Part shown: in pieces, positions 17,853 to 27,219 of the stretch
Layout: every line of letters begins with the position of its first letter
Numbering within the stretch: the first letter of the stretch is position 1
Assembly (NCBI GenBank): GCA_902800065.1
Contig: CADCDE010000008.1
Span: 1-64,000 of the forward strand
Length of the DNA stretch: 64,000 nucleotides
Source: an uncultured Ruminococcus sp.
GTDB lineage: Bacteria; Bacillota; Clostridia; Oscillospirales; Acutalibacteraceae
Direction of reading: 5' to 3'
Position numbers and translations under genes: made by a program
The notes under the pieces: model-generated
What the model saw: only the letters and a program-made list of their open reading frames with translations
Database searches by the model: none
Told to the model about the DNA's origin: nothing

Positions 17853-17901
17853 AAGCCCATAATATGCTGTTTCAATGCATACTATGGGCTTTGGTTTTTT
17901 T
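17853..17901. terminator. Bidirectional terminator between sigG and pnp
   Basis: 15-bp stem with one G-U pair (AAGCCCATAATATGC at 17853-17867 with the segment at 17877-17892), a T run on the plus side and an A run (T run on minus) on the other side. Confidence 0.8.
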
Positions 17902-20074
17902 AATGATTATTTCTGCGGTGATTCTGACGGGGATTTGACGGACGACGTGAAGCTGAATTATCATTTTCAGGTTTCAGTCCCTCAACCTCGATAAGAGCCT
18001 CTCTGCGTGACAAATTCAATCTGCCCTTATCATCTATCTCAAGAACCTTAACGATTATGACATCATCAACGTTAACAACATCTGTAACTTTTTCGGTACG
18101 CTTTACATCAAGCTGCGAAATATGGCAAAGTCCCTCTTTACCAGGAGCGATCTCTACAAATGCACCAAAATCCATTATTCTTGTTACCTTACCCTTATAT
18201 ATAGCACCGGGCTCAGGATCATTTACTATCGTATCAACTATATTCATAGCCTGTCTGCATTTTTCGATATCAAGTCCGCTTACAAAAACATGACCGTCTT
18301 CTTCAATATCAATCTTTACATCACATTCCGCACATATTTTTTGGATTACCTTTCCACCTGAACCGATGACCTCTCTTATCTTGTCAATCGGAATAACAGT
18401 CGAAAGCATCTTAGGAGCATACTTTGAAAGTTCTTTTCTCGGCTCCGGTATAGCCTTGAGCATTACCTCATCAAGTATATAGTCACGAGCTTTATGAGTC
18501 TTATAAAGAGCCTCTTTTACCATTTCAGGTGTAAGACCGCTTATTTTCAGATCCATCTGAATAGCAGTTATACCTTCATGTGTACCAGCTACTTTGAAAT
18601 CCATATCTCCGAAGAAATCCTCAAGTCCCTGTATATCTACCATTGTCATCCAACGGTCACCTTCTGTTATAAGACCGCATGATATACCTGCAACGGGAGC
18701 TTTTATCGGCACACCTGCATCCATAAGTGAAAGCGTTGAACCGCATATTGAGCCTTGTGACGTTGAACCGTTTGATGAAAGTATTTCGGAAACAAGTCTT
18801 ATAGTATAGGGAAATTCCTCTACTGACGGAATTACAGGCACCAGTGCCCTTTCCGCAAGAGCTCCGTGACCTATTTCACGTCTGCCAGGACCTCTTGAAG
18901 GCTTTGTTTCTCCGACAGAATATGATGGGAAATTATAATGATGTATGTACCTCTTGGTTACCTGATCATCTATTCCGTCCATAGCCTGCTGATCACTTAC
19001 AGAGCCAAGTGTTGTTATCGTCAATACCTGTGTCTGACCTCTTGTAAACAGACCTGAACCATGTACTCTAGGCAATACTCCTACTTCTGATGCAAGCGGT
19101 CTTATCTGATCCATTTTTCTTCCGTCAACACGCTTCTGCTCATCAAGAAGCCAACGGCGTACTACAAATTTCTGTGTTTTATACAAGCATTCGTCTATCT
19201 TTTCAGCCTGTTCGGGATATATCTCATCAAACTTTGCATGAACTGCTTCATATACAGGCTTCAGTCTTTCCTCACGGATAAGCTTATCATCTGTATCAAG
19301 GGCAAATTTGATATCCTCAATAGAGAACTCCTTTATAGCCTCGAACATATCATGGTCGGGCTCATTGCTTGGATACTCAAATTTAGTCTTGCCTATTTCA
19401 GCCTGTATTGACTTTATGAATTCTATTATGCTCTGATTTGCTTTGTGACCTGCCATGATACCGTTATACATAACATCATCAGCAACTATATCGGCACCTG
19501 CTTCTATCATAGCAATTCTGCTGTCAGTGGATGCAACCGTAACAGCCATTTTGGAAACTTCTCTCTGCTCTTTTGTCGGGTTGATAACGAATTCACCGTC
19601 AACAAGTCCAACTGAAACAGCAGAAATAGGTCCGTTCCAGGGTACATCCGATATGCTCAGTGCAATAGATGTACCGACCATTGATGCTATTTCAGGCAAG
19701 CAGTCGGGATCATATGCCATTACCGTACATACTATCGAAACATCATTTCTCATATCCTTGGGGAATAACGGACGAATAGGACGATCTATAACTCTTGATA
19801 CAAGTATAGCTTTTTCTGACGGTCTGCCCTCTCTTTTTCCATATCCTCCCGGTATCTTACCAAGAGCATACTGCTTCTCCTCATAATCCACGGATAATGG
19901 GAAAAAGTCAACCCCTTCTCTTGGAGTGGGAGCTGCTGTAACAGCAACATGAACAACTGTTTCACCGTATCTCACAAGACACGCACCATTAGCCAATTGT
20001 GTCATCTTACCTGTTTCTACAACGAGCGGACGACCTGCGAAGTCAGTTTCAAAGGTTCTGAATTTTTCAAACAT
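17900..20074 (-). CDS. pnp: Polyribonucleotide nucleotidyltransferase
   Basis: A 724-residue phosphorolytic 3'-5' exoribonuclease. Two RNase PH domains (about 1-210 and 310-550, the second holding GPGRREIGHGALAERAL and the active-site segment SNGSTSQGS), a KH domain (IDKIREVIGSGGKVIQKI) and an S1 domain (IYKGKVTRIMDFGAFVEI) appear in order, with a short basic, asparagine-rich tail. The start is ATG 20074 behind GGAGGT; an open frame continues 29 codons upstream but lies in the hairpin leader. It follows rpsO, the conserved rpsO-pnp order. Confidence 0.96.
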   Translation of the reverse strand: MFEKFRTFETDFAGRPLVVETGKMTQLANGACLVRYGETVVHVAVTAAPTPREGVDFFPLSVDYEEKQYALGKIPGGYGKREGRPSEKAILVSRVIDRPIRPLFPKDMRNDVSIVCTVMAYDPDCLPEIASMVGTSIALSISDVPWNGPISAVSVGLVDGEFVINPTKEQREVSKMAVTVASTDSRIAMIEAGADIVADDVMYNGIMAGHKANQSIIEFIKSIQAEIGKTKFEYPSNEPDHDMFEAIKEFSIEDIKFALDTDDKLIREERLKPVYEAVHAKFDEIYPEQAEKIDECLYKTQKFVVRRWLLDEQKRVDGRKMDQIRPLASEVGVLPRVHGSGLFTRGQTQVLTITTLGSVSDQQAMDGIDDQVTKRYIHHYNFPSYSVGETKPSRGPGRREIGHGALAERALVPVIPSVEEFPYTIRLVSEILSSNGSTSQGSICGSTLSLMDAGVPIKAPVAGISCGLITEGDRWMTMVDIQGLEDFFGDMDFKVAGTHEGITAIQMDLKISGLTPEMVKEALYKTHKARDYILDEVMLKAIPEPRKELSKYAPKMLSTVIPIDKIREVIGSGGKVIQKICAECDVKIDIEEDGHVFVSGLDIEKCRQAMNIVDTIVNDPEPGAIYKGKVTRIMDFGAFVEIAPGKEGLCHISQLDVKRTEKVTDVVNVDDVIIVKVLEIDDKGRLNLSRREALIEVEGLKPENDNSASRRPSNPRQNHRRNNH

Positions 20075-20102
20075 TTTTTTACCTCCAAAAATCATTGTAA
20101 AT

Positions 20103-20186
20103 AAAGTGAATTTCGGTTTAGCAATTAAACCAAAAAACAAACCATTGTTTTCTCGTTTCACTGCTAAAACCCGAAATCATCACTTT
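20103..20186 (-). promoter_or_regulatory. Long stem-loop in the pnp leader
   Basis: The segment at 20103-20123 (AAAGTGAATTTCGGTTTAGC...) pairs with 20162-20186, giving a stem of about 21 bp with small bulges ahead of the pnp ribosome site. In E. coli a comparable pnp leader hairpin is cut by RNase III and is the target of PNPase autoregulation; that role here is inferred from shape and place. Confidence 0.6.
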
Positions 20187-20195
20187 AAAATTATC

Positions 20196-20236
20196 GAAAC
20201 GGGACAGCCCGTAAAATTTACTGACTGCCCCGAAAC
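20196..20236 (-). terminator. Hairpin behind rpsO
   Basis: CGGGGCAG/CTGTCCCG stem with an inner GTAAA/TTTAC stem, between rpsO and pnp. The following tract (TTTCGATAATTTT) is only partly T-rich, so it may be a weak terminator or a processing stem that lets pnp be read through. Confidence 0.5.
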
Positions 20237-20242
20237 AATTTT

Positions 20243-20506
20243 TTACTTACGGATACCGAGTCTTGCAATAATAGAACGATAACGCTCGATGTCAGTCTTT
20301 GTAAGATAGCTCAAGAGGCTTCTTCTCTGACCGATCATTTTGAAAAGACCACGTCTTGAATGATGATCCTTCTTATGAGTTTTGAGATGCTCGGTAAGAT
20401 CGTTGATTCTTTTTGTAAGTATAGCGATCTGAACCTCAGGAGAACCTGTATCTCCTTCGTGAGTCGCATACTCTTTGATAATAGCTTCTTTTTCTGATTT
20501 TAACAT
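20243..20506 (-). CDS. rpsO: Ribosomal protein S15
   Basis: An 87-residue protein of the small ribosomal subunit that binds the central domain of 16S rRNA early in assembly. The conserved [24 protein letters not shown] and [16 protein letters not shown] segments are present. I choose ATG 20506, eight bases after AAGGTGG; a GTG at 20518 would overlap that ribosome site and add four residues (MDKA) not seen in relatives. It is followed by pnp, as in most bacteria. Confidence 0.96.
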   Translation of the reverse strand: MLKSEKEAIIKEYATHEGDTGSPEVQIAILTKRINDLTEHLKTHKKDHHSRRGLFKMIGQRRSLLSYLTKTDIERYRSIIARLGIRK

Positions 20507-20624
20507 TGCTTTATCCACCTTTTATAAATATATTAATTCATGCACTTGTCCCAGTCAAAGGCTGTGGATTCCTCATAAAAAGGGGCTTATCCCAAAAACC
20601 GAGAACAGGCATCAACTATTCGAT
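20507..20624 (-). promoter_or_regulatory. Untranslated leader of rpsO
   Basis: About 118 nt between promoter and start with several short complementary segments (for example GGG-ATAAG-CCC). S15 leaders of Firmicutes often fold into an S15-binding autoregulatory structure; I cannot match this one to a known class. Confidence 0.35.
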
Positions 20625-20653
20625 ATTATATCATAACTTTTTTTATTTGTAAA
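20625..20653 (-). promoter_or_regulatory. Promoter of rpsO-pnp
   Basis: Minus-strand TTTACA and TATAAT with 17-nt spacing, TG before the -10. Confidence 0.7.
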
Positions 20654-20688
20654 GCTATTTTTTGTGTTTTATGATTATTTTTTTGATA

Positions 20689-21828
20689 TCAATACAACAC
20701 TTCTTTGAAATTCCCCAAAAATGAAAACTCAGACAGCTCCTCTGACAATGCACATATCAACTTCAATGCACTTTTATTGCTCACATTTCCTGTGAAGTCA
20801 ACATAGAAAAGATACTCAAATGCTGTTCCAGACATAGGTCTTGATTCTATCTTTGTAAGATTCAGTCCATTTACTGCAAATCTGCACAATACACTGTAGA
20901 GAGAACCTGTTTTATGAGGTAGTGAAAAACATAAGCTCACCTTGTCAGCCTTTTCATCTATAAACAGCTTCTTGGAGATAACAAGAAATCTTGTTGTATT
21001 ATTAGGATTATTTTGAAATCCCCTTGATACTATTTCAAGACCATATTTTCCCGCTGCCTGTTCCGAACATATAGCTCCTATTGTCTGGTCTTCATTTTCA
21101 GATACCATTTTTGCCGCTGCCGCTGTGCTTATGTATGTCTCACCGAGTATATTTCTGCGGCTTCTGAAAAAATCGGAACATTGTGACAATGCCTGCTGAT
21201 GTGAATAGATTTTTTTCAAGTCACCTATATTTGCTCCCTTTTTCATTGCCAATACATGATTTATTGGTATATCTACTACCATTGATATGTAAAATCTGTA
21301 TTTCAGCATCAGGTCGTAAACATCTGTAACTGAACCCGCTGAACTGTTTTCTATAGGTACTACTCCAAAATCTGCTTGTTCATTGCATATAGCAGAAAAT
21401 ATATCCTGAAAAGACGAATAAAAATCAGGTTTGCAATTAGGAAATGCTTTCATAGTTGCCTGATTAGCATAACTGCCCTCTACTCCGAAGCAAGCTACTT
21501 TTATATTCTCATCATCCGTTGGAATGACTTTTTCAGCCGAATATATCTGATTCTTCAGCTTTCCGCCGCTCCCTACCATATCATGCTGCAAGGCTCTACT
21601 CAATTCCAATATAGTTGTATAAAGTTGTCTTGCAGAATCGCCATATATTCCTGCACCTGTCTCGACTTTTTCAAGAAGTTGTTCTTCTCTCTCTTTATTA
21701 AAAACCTCCAAACCATGCTCATGCTTGTATTCGGCTACCTTCCTCGAACATTCCATTCTGCTCTTGAAAAGCTCCACTATCTGATCATCTATTCGGTCAA
21801 TTTCTTCTCTTATCGGCTGTAAACTCAT
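20689..21828 (-). CDS. pheA: Chorismate mutase/prephenate dehydratase (P-protein)
   Basis: A 379-residue bifunctional enzyme that turns chorismate into prephenate and then phenylpyruvate for phenylalanine synthesis. An AroQ chorismate mutase domain (1-90, IREEIDRIDDQIVELFKSR) precedes the dehydratase domain (about 108-285, with FGVEGSYANQA and the TRFLVISKK signature) and an ACT domain (about 295-375) holding ESRP, the phenylalanine-binding motif for feedback inhibition. The ATG overlaps the aroC stop by four bases (ATGA), so translation is coupled. Last gene of aroA-aroC-pheA. Confidence 0.95.
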   Translation of the reverse strand: MSLQPIREEIDRIDDQIVELFKSRMECSRKVAEYKHEHGLEVFNKEREEQLLEKVETGAGIYGDSARQLYTTILELSRALQHDMVGSGGKLKNQIYSAEKVIPTDDENIKVACFGVEGSYANQATMKAFPNCKPDFYSSFQDIFSAICNEQADFGVVPIENSSAGSVTDVYDLMLKYRFYISMVVDIPINHVLAMKKGANIGDLKKIYSHQQALSQCSDFFRSRRNILGETYISTAAAAKMVSENEDQTIGAICSEQAAGKYGLEIVSRGFQNNPNNTTRFLVISKKLFIDEKADKVSLCFSLPHKTGSLYSVLCRFAVNGLNLTKIESRPMSGTAFEYLFYVDFTGNVSNKSALKLICALSEELSEFSFLGNFKEVLY

Positions 21829-22910
21829 AATTTATGCACCTCTGAAAGTATATTTATTATTGCAACCGCTGCTGCGGATTCTATTACCGGTACTGCCCTT
21901 ACAACTATACAAGGATCATGTCTTCCATGTATCTCAAGTTCACTGTCACTCTTACTGTTCAAATCAACTGTTCTCTGTTTTACAGATATTGAAGGTGTTG
22001 GCTTTATCGCTGTACGAAATATTATCGGCATACCTGACGATATACCTCCCAAAATTCCTCCATGATTATTTGTCCTTGTCTTTACAACACCATTATCATA
22101 ATAGAATTCATCATTATTCTGACTTCCTCTTAATTTTGCTCCATCAAATCCAGAGCCGAACTCTATTCCTTTAACAGCAGGTATTCCAAATATTATAGAT
22201 GATATAACATTCTCTATTCCATTGAACATAGGTGAACCTGCTCCGACAGGCATTCCCGTAACAGCACATTCTATTGTTCCACCGATACTGTCCTGTGATA
22301 ATCTGCATTCCTCTATCAATGCTCTCATCTTTTCCTCACGGCTCTGATCTATCAGTCCAAAGGTAGTCTTTGACAGCCTGTCCATAAGCTCACACGATAT
22401 ATCTGCTCCGTTGAATCTCTCATCTTCGATATCCCCTATTGATGAAATATGTGCTGCTATCTTTATACCCTTTTTCTCCAATATCTGTCTGCATACTGCC
22501 CCGGCAAATACCAATGGTGCAGTCAGCCTTCCTGAAAAATGACCTCCGCCTCTTATATCATTGAAACCATTATATCTTACATATCCCGTATAATCAGCAT
22601 GACCAGGTCTCGGACAATTCAATACATTTCCGTAATCGCCTGAACGCACATTGGTATTTCTTATAACTGCACACAATGGTGCACCTGTTGTTGTATCATT
22701 CAATAATCCCGATAAAATCTCAGGAATATCTCTCTCCGCCCTCGGTGTAGCTGCCTTATCCTTCCCGGGAGCTCTCCTGCTCATCTGCAAATATATCTCA
22801 TCCAAATTCAACTTTTCGCCTGCAGGCAATCCGTCTATTACAACACCTATACCGTTTCCGTGACTTTCCCCGAAAACTGATATCTTTACATCATTCCCCC
22901 ATGATGACAT
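21825..22910 (-). CDS. aroC: Chorismate synthase
   Basis: A 361-residue FMN-dependent enzyme that forms chorismate from EPSP, the last shikimate step. Signatures present: GESHGNGIGVVIDGLPAG at the N-terminus, RPGHADYTGYVRY, the RGGGHFSGRLTA loop and the C-terminal GRHDPCIVVRAVPV. Its start lies inside the 3' end of aroA (20-bp overlap) and its stop overlaps pheA, making a tight three-gene operon that supplies phenylalanine from shikimate-3-phosphate. Confidence 0.96.
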   Translation of the reverse strand: MSSWGNDVKISVFGESHGNGIGVVIDGLPAGEKLNLDEIYLQMSRRAPGKDKAATPRAERDIPEILSGLLNDTTTGAPLCAVIRNTNVRSGDYGNVLNCPRPGHADYTGYVRYNGFNDIRGGGHFSGRLTAPLVFAGAVCRQILEKKGIKIAAHISSIGDIEDERFNGADISCELMDRLSKTTFGLIDQSREEKMRALIEECRLSQDSIGGTIECAVTGMPVGAGSPMFNGIENVISSIIFGIPAVKGIEFGSGFDGAKLRGSQNNDEFYYDNGVVKTRTNNHGGILGGISSGMPIIFRTAIKPTPSISVKQRTVDLNSKSDSELEIHGRHDPCIVVRAVPVIESAAAVAIINILSEVHKL

Positions 22911-24162
22911 CCGCTTTTCCCCCTATCTTCCTGTAATCTTCAAAAAACTTCGGATAAGATTTATTTATACTTTCCATATCAGATATAATAACCTCTCCAT
23001 CAGCACCAAATGCCGCTGCCGCAAGTGACATCACTATTCTATGATCATTGTATCCATCCACCTCTGCCCCTTTGAGACAGTTCACTCCATGAATTATAAA
23101 TCCATCTGCCGTTTCTTTAATATCCACTCCCATTCTCGATAATCCGTCTGCCATTGCAGCCAATCTGTCACACTCTTTTATTCTTAATCTTCCTGCACCT
23201 TTTATAATTGTTACTCCTTCGGCTAATGCTCCGACAACAGAAAGGGCAGGTACCATATCCGGTATATTCTCGGCATTTATCTCTATTCCCTTTAATTTAT
23301 TTCTCTGAACCGTTATTTTACCGTCATCTTCAGTAACATCTGCCCCGAATCTTTTATATATCTCCAAGCACTCTTTATCTCCCTGAGATGACTCCAAATT
23401 CAAATTATCTATCGTAACTTTTCCGCTGATAGCTGCCGCTGTCATGAAAAATGCTGCCTGTGACCAATCTCCCTCAACAGTGAAATCTCTCGCTGTATAT
23501 TTCTGACCGCCTTTTATTTTCCAGCCTGTTTCAGTCCTTTTCACTTCGACTCCGAATTGTTCCATTATATCCGTTGTCATATCTATATATCCCGATGACT
23601 GTAATTCTGTTGTCAATATTATCTCACTGTCACTCTCAAGCATAGGCAATGCTAATAATAGTCCCGTTATAAATTGTGAGCTTACATTGCCTGCAATCCT
23701 ATAAATACCACTTTCCAATTTTCCTGATACTTTTAAAGGCAATCCTCCTTGAGTTTTACAGTCAATTCCCTTTTCGGGCAGACAGTCAAGATATATCCCT
23801 ATTGGTCGTTCGGGTAATTTCCCATGTCCTGTAAATTCAGCCGATATACCTCCCGCACAGCATACAGGTACTAAAAATCTGAGTGTTGAACCGCTTTCCC
23901 CGCAGTCCAATTCCAAATTTTTATTACTGAAAACATTTCTTCCATCAATTGTAAGAATGTTGCCCTCAAGTCTTATATCTGCTCCAAGTGCCTTCATACA
24001 GCGTACAGTTGCCGTTATATCATCAGACATATCAACTGGAGATATAATACTCTTACCATTACTTAATGCGGCACATATTATTGCCCTGTGTGCAGCACTT
24101 TTTGACGGAGGCATTGACACTGTTCCGTTAAGTTCACCTTTTTTTACTGATATTCTTGCCAA
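22891..24162 (-). CDS. aroA: 3-phosphoshikimate 1-carboxyvinyltransferase (EPSP synthase)
   Basis: A 423-residue enzyme joining shikimate-3-phosphate and PEP. Visible motifs: PPSKSAAHRAI with the PEP-binding lysine, DCGESGSTLRFLVPV, KLPERPIGIYLDCL, the GNVSSQFITGLLLALP stretch and C-terminal DHRIVMSLAAAAFGADG. The LDCGESGSTLRF form, with serine in place of the alanine/glycine pattern of glyphosate-sensitive enzymes, suggests a class II-like enzyme, but this is only by eye. I place the start at TTG 24162, nine bases behind AAGGAAG; the open frame 24 codons upstream crosses the promoter. First gene of the aro operon. Confidence 0.92.
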   Translation of the reverse strand: MARISVKKGELNGTVSMPPSKSAAHRAIICAALSNGKSIISPVDMSDDITATVRCMKALGADIRLEGNILTIDGRNVFSNKNLELDCGESGSTLRFLVPVCCAGGISAEFTGHGKLPERPIGIYLDCLPEKGIDCKTQGGLPLKVSGKLESGIYRIAGNVSSQFITGLLLALPMLESDSEIILTTELQSSGYIDMTTDIMEQFGVEVKRTETGWKIKGGQKYTARDFTVEGDWSQAAFFMTAAAISGKVTIDNLNLESSQGDKECLEIYKRFGADVTEDDGKITVQRNKLKGIEINAENIPDMVPALSVVGALAEGVTIIKGAGRLRIKECDRLAAMADGLSRMGVDIKETADGFIIHGVNCLKGAEVDGYNDHRIVMSLAAAAFGADGEVIISDMESINKSYPKFFEDYRKIGGKADVIMGE

Positions 24163-24202
24163 TTTCCAACACTTCCTTATTTTTCTTCCTTTTATATAAT
24201 AT

Positions 24203-24231
24203 ATAATACCACAACTTTTCATGAATGTAAA
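24203..24231 (-). promoter_or_regulatory. Promoter of aroA-aroC-pheA
   Basis: Minus-strand TTTACA (24226-24231) and TATTAT (24203-24208) at 17-nt spacing, about 40 nt before the TTG start. No T-box-like leader fits in the short 5' region. Confidence 0.6.
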
Positions 24232-24232
24232 C

Positions 24233-24264
24233 AAAAAATCGAGGAATGAAATATATCATTCCTC
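24233..24264 (-). terminator. Terminator of spoVAD
   Basis: Perfect 9-bp stem GAGGAATGA (24241-24249) with 24256-24264, followed on the minus strand by a T run. Confidence 0.8.
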
Positions 24265-24270
24265 AATAAA

Positions 24271-25281
24271 TCAGTTCCTGACTATATTCAAAAGATGTGC
24301 TATCGAAGGTATGCTCTCACCCTGCTGAGATGATATCGGAGACATCAATGCTCCTGTTGCAACGAATAAAATATTCTTCAACCTATTTGCCATCAACTGC
24401 TTCATTATATAAGAGCAGAATACAGATGCTGAACAACCGCATCCCGAACCCCCCGCATGAACATCCTGCCCTTCAATATCAAATATCATCAGACCGCAAT
24501 CATTATGATTATCTGTTATATCTATATTATGCTTTAGCAAAATATCCTTCAAAAGCTGCGATCCTGTTTTTCCAAGATCACCTGTCAATATCAGGTCATA
24601 ATCATTTGGCATTGTATTTGTATCAATAAAAAAATTATATATAGTATCTGCCGCTGCAGGTGCCATTGCTGCTCCCATATTATTTGCGTCTTTTATCTTC
24701 AGATCATTTATTCTTCCTATGGTAGCATATTTTATCGAGATATCACTACTACTCTTGTCGAGTAATGCTGCTCCCGAACCCGTTACTGTCCACTGTGCTG
24801 TGGGAGTACGCTGTCCTCCATACTCTATCGGCAATCTGAACTGTCTTTCTGCTGAACAGAAATGTGATGATGTTACTGCAATTGCTCTTTCTGCTGCTCC
24901 ACTATCTATGAATACAGACGCTGACAGCATTGTTTGTGCCATCGTTGAACACGCTCCGTACTGTCCCAAAAACGGTATATTTAATTCCCTCAACCCGAAT
25001 GTTGAAGAAATACACTGATTCAACAGATCACCTGCAAATATTACATCTATATCTGCATTTTCAAGGCTATTTCTTTTCATCAATTCACATACCGCTGTTT
25101 TCTGTAAAGCACTTTCCGCCTTTTCCCAAGACGGTTGCCCCAATCTGTTATCTTTGAATACTATATCGAAATATTCGCCGAGTGGTCCTTCACTTTCCTT
25201 TTTGCCCACAATGCCTACACTTGACTTTATTGTTACATTGTTATTCATTTTTAGTGTATATTTTCCTACTCTTTCAGGCAT
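24271..25281 (-). CDS. spoVAD: Stage V sporulation protein AD
   Basis: A 336-residue thiolase-fold protein. SpoVAD binds dipicolinic acid and works with the SpoVAC/SpoVAE membrane proteins to load it into the forespore and release it at germination. Recognisable segments: VGIVGKKESEGPLGEYFD, FAGDLLNQCISSTFGLRE, GQYGACSTMAQTML and GGSGCGCSASVFCSYI. The start is ATG 25281, six bases after AGGAGG; the open frame six codons upstream includes that ribosome site. spoVAC and spoVAE, normally contiguous, are absent on both sides, so this copy is separated from its partners. A sigma-G-like promoter may lie just upstream but is not clear. Confidence 0.92.
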   Translation of the reverse strand: MPERVGKYTLKMNNNVTIKSSVGIVGKKESEGPLGEYFDIVFKDNRLGQPSWEKAESALQKTAVCELMKRNSLENADIDVIFAGDLLNQCISSTFGLRELNIPFLGQYGACSTMAQTMLSASVFIDSGAAERAIAVTSSHFCSAERQFRLPIEYGGQRTPTAQWTVTGSGAALLDKSSSDISIKYATIGRINDLKIKDANNMGAAMAPAAADTIYNFFIDTNTMPNDYDLILTGDLGKTGSQLLKDILLKHNIDITDNHNDCGLMIFDIEGQDVHAGGSGCGCSASVFCSYIMKQLMANRLKNILFVATGALMSPISSQQGESIPSIAHLLNIVRN

Positions 25282-25350
25282 ACTAAAACCTCCTGTCAAT
25301 TTAGTATACCCAAATCATAATAAATAAATTCCCGACAGCATTTAAACAAA

Positions 25351-25396
25351 AAGATATCCCCTACAAACATTCAAATGAACATCTGCAAGGGATCTT
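25351..25396 (-). terminator. Terminator behind the membrane-protein pair
   Basis: Long imperfect hairpin on the minus strand (AAGATCCCTTGCA pairing with a distal TGTAGGGGATATCTT) ending in TTTTTG. Confidence 0.65.
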
Positions 25397-25410
25397 ATGT
25401 CATATTTTAT

Positions 25411-26145
25411 TTAGGAAACCTGTGTTTGCACATAATTTTTCGCCATCAAAAATATAAAAACATCAATAACACTAAATACCAAAAAGACTGATGCAGCATT
25501 CAACGATATAACGGAATAATATTCTATATATGTCAACGTATCAATCAAAGCTATAAAATCACATACCATCAGCACGGCTGTACTTATTATAAGAAGCAAT
25601 ACACCATTGGCAAGCTGCTTTTTGAGAGATGTTATGGTCACTGATAATGATATAAATTTCAATGTCGGGAAAAAAAATGTTATTGCAGGTACTATCATTG
25701 TTTTGAACGCTTCCATTTTATATTCCTGACTGCTTGTTAGGGCTGATACAAATGCTCCTATAAACAAGACTACAAATACGATTGAGCATAAGATACTCAT
25801 AAATATCGAAGTCACTTTTATAATAGTAAATCCTATTGACTTGAGACAGTTTTTATATACACCAAAAGCCGCAAACAGGTCTACAAACTTGAATAAACCT
25901 AATATGATATCAAATACTCCCATGTAAATTATTATACGATTACTGTAATTCAGCCTGTCTTCATAGGAACCATCATTTATTCCCCATGAAAAATATATCG
26001 TTTCGTTTGTGCCTGCAAAAACAAACATTACTATTGACATTACAGCCATAAGCAGCACACTCACCGAAAGAGATATTATCATTCCGAGCATTATCCTTGA
26101 CTGAAAAATATTTTTCATTTGTTTTAAATCGTTTATTTTTCCCAT
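25411..26145 (-). CDS. Multi-pass membrane protein of unknown function
   Basis: A 244-residue protein I do not recognise. Hydrophobic segments suggest five or six membrane helices, with a basic cytosolic N-terminus (MGKINDLKQMKNIFQSR) and an extracellular loop near 55-70 (YFSWGINDGSYEDRLNYSNR). It begins 27 bp behind the next membrane gene (26173-27126) and both end at a shared terminator, so the two form an operon and may make one complex. No enzyme or transporter motif is visible. Confidence 0.65.
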   Translation of the reverse strand: MGKINDLKQMKNIFQSRIMLGMIISLSVSVLLMAVMSIVMFVFAGTNETIYFSWGINDGSYEDRLNYSNRIIIYMGVFDIILGLFKFVDLFAAFGVYKNCLKSIGFTIIKVTSIFMSILCSIVFVVLFIGAFVSALTSSQEYKMEAFKTMIVPAITFFFPTLKFISLSVTITSLKKQLANGVLLLIISTAVLMVCDFIALIDTLTYIEYYSVISLNAASVFLVFSVIDVFIFLMAKNYVQTQVS

Positions 26146-26172
26146 TTTTTGTATCTCCTCTCTTAACAGCTT

Positions 26173-27126
26173 TTATTCGGGATATTCGGTATGCGGTATA
26201 TCAAAAGTCAACACAAACTGCTTTGGCTTTGAATAATCTTCGATTATATGGCTTTCATTTTCAGAAAATACCCTTACTTCTTTTTCTTCATCCCATTGCG
26301 TATCATCAAAATAATCATAAAAATATTCATCTTCATCATCCATAAAAACCTTTGAATAATTATAAACTGACATCATCAGAGAAATAAAAAATACTATTAA
26401 ACTTACAGATATCAGTAAATTCAAAATATCTGATGCAAGTGAAGACGGTGAAAAGTTCTCTGATTTATAATTAACGGTTACAATATCATAAAGCAATGAT
26501 ATAAATGCTATTGCCGCTGTAACTGCTCCTATACCGGAAACAAATCCTATAAGACCTGCACCCTTTCTGCGAAGCTCCTTGCTGCTCAAATAATTTTCAA
26601 TTGCCATCAAAAATCTTATAACAGCTATTTCAAATATGATTGATACTGCTCCAAATACTAAAGCAGAAACAAGCATTCTCCATGAATCGTTCCGCACAGT
26701 TTGCTGAAATGCAGCGGCTCTGACAGCATAATAATTTACAACGCTAACAGATGCAACAGAACATACTACCGTAATTATCGACACTATAAGTCCGAAAACT
26801 GCCGAAAATTTTATCAAATTCATTCCTGCAATAACTTTAGACAAATTTTCTCTTGATGCAGAGAAAATCACAAAAAATAATCCAAATGTTGCCGTACCCA
26901 ACAATAAAGTCACTATCGCTCCAAAAATACCGCTTACCAATGATACAGTTGAACTTGAATAATCTGTCAGATAATAAATACTCCTGAATTGGTCTATAAC
27001 TGAAGTTTCAAATACTGCGACCAGAGTTTTTATCAAAACAAGTACAGTAAAAGCTGCCATAGAAAATGCAAGAACAAATACAGATGTATCTTGAAAATCA
27101 CTTACATCATGTTTTTTATTCATCAA
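26173..27126 (-). CDS. Multi-pass membrane protein with acidic C-terminal tail
   Basis: A 317-residue protein I do not recognise. Five to six hydrophobic segments are followed by a cytosolic tail of about 55 residues rich in aspartate, glutamate and tyrosine (DDEDEYFYDYFDDTQWDEEK). First gene of a two-gene unit with 25411-26145, behind GGGGTGATATTTT as ribosome site. The location next to spore coat and spoVAD genes makes a sporulation link thinkable but unproven. Confidence 0.65.
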   Translation of the reverse strand: MMNKKHDVSDFQDTSVFVLAFSMAAFTVLVLIKTLVAVFETSVIDQFRSIYYLTDYSSSTVSLVSGIFGAIVTLLLGTATFGLFFVIFSASRENLSKVIAGMNLIKFSAVFGLIVSIITVVCSVASVSVVNYYAVRAAAFQQTVRNDSWRMLVSALVFGAVSIIFEIAVIRFLMAIENYLSSKELRRKGAGLIGFVSGIGAVTAAIAFISLLYDIVTVNYKSENFSPSSLASDILNLLISVSLIVFFISLMMSVYNYSKVFMDDEDEYFYDYFDDTQWDEEKEVRVFSENESHIIEDYSKPKQFVLTFDIPHTEYPE

Positions 27127-27219
27127 AATATCACCCCTTCATAAAAAATATTATAGATATTATACATCAAAATCCGACAAATATCAACCCAATATGACGG
27201 AATTTAAACAATAAAACTA

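Noticed and set aside
24163..24270. T-box or riboswitch ahead of the aro operon
   Set aside because: Only about 40 nt separate the likely -10 from the start; there is no room for a T-box and no terminator/antiterminator pair.
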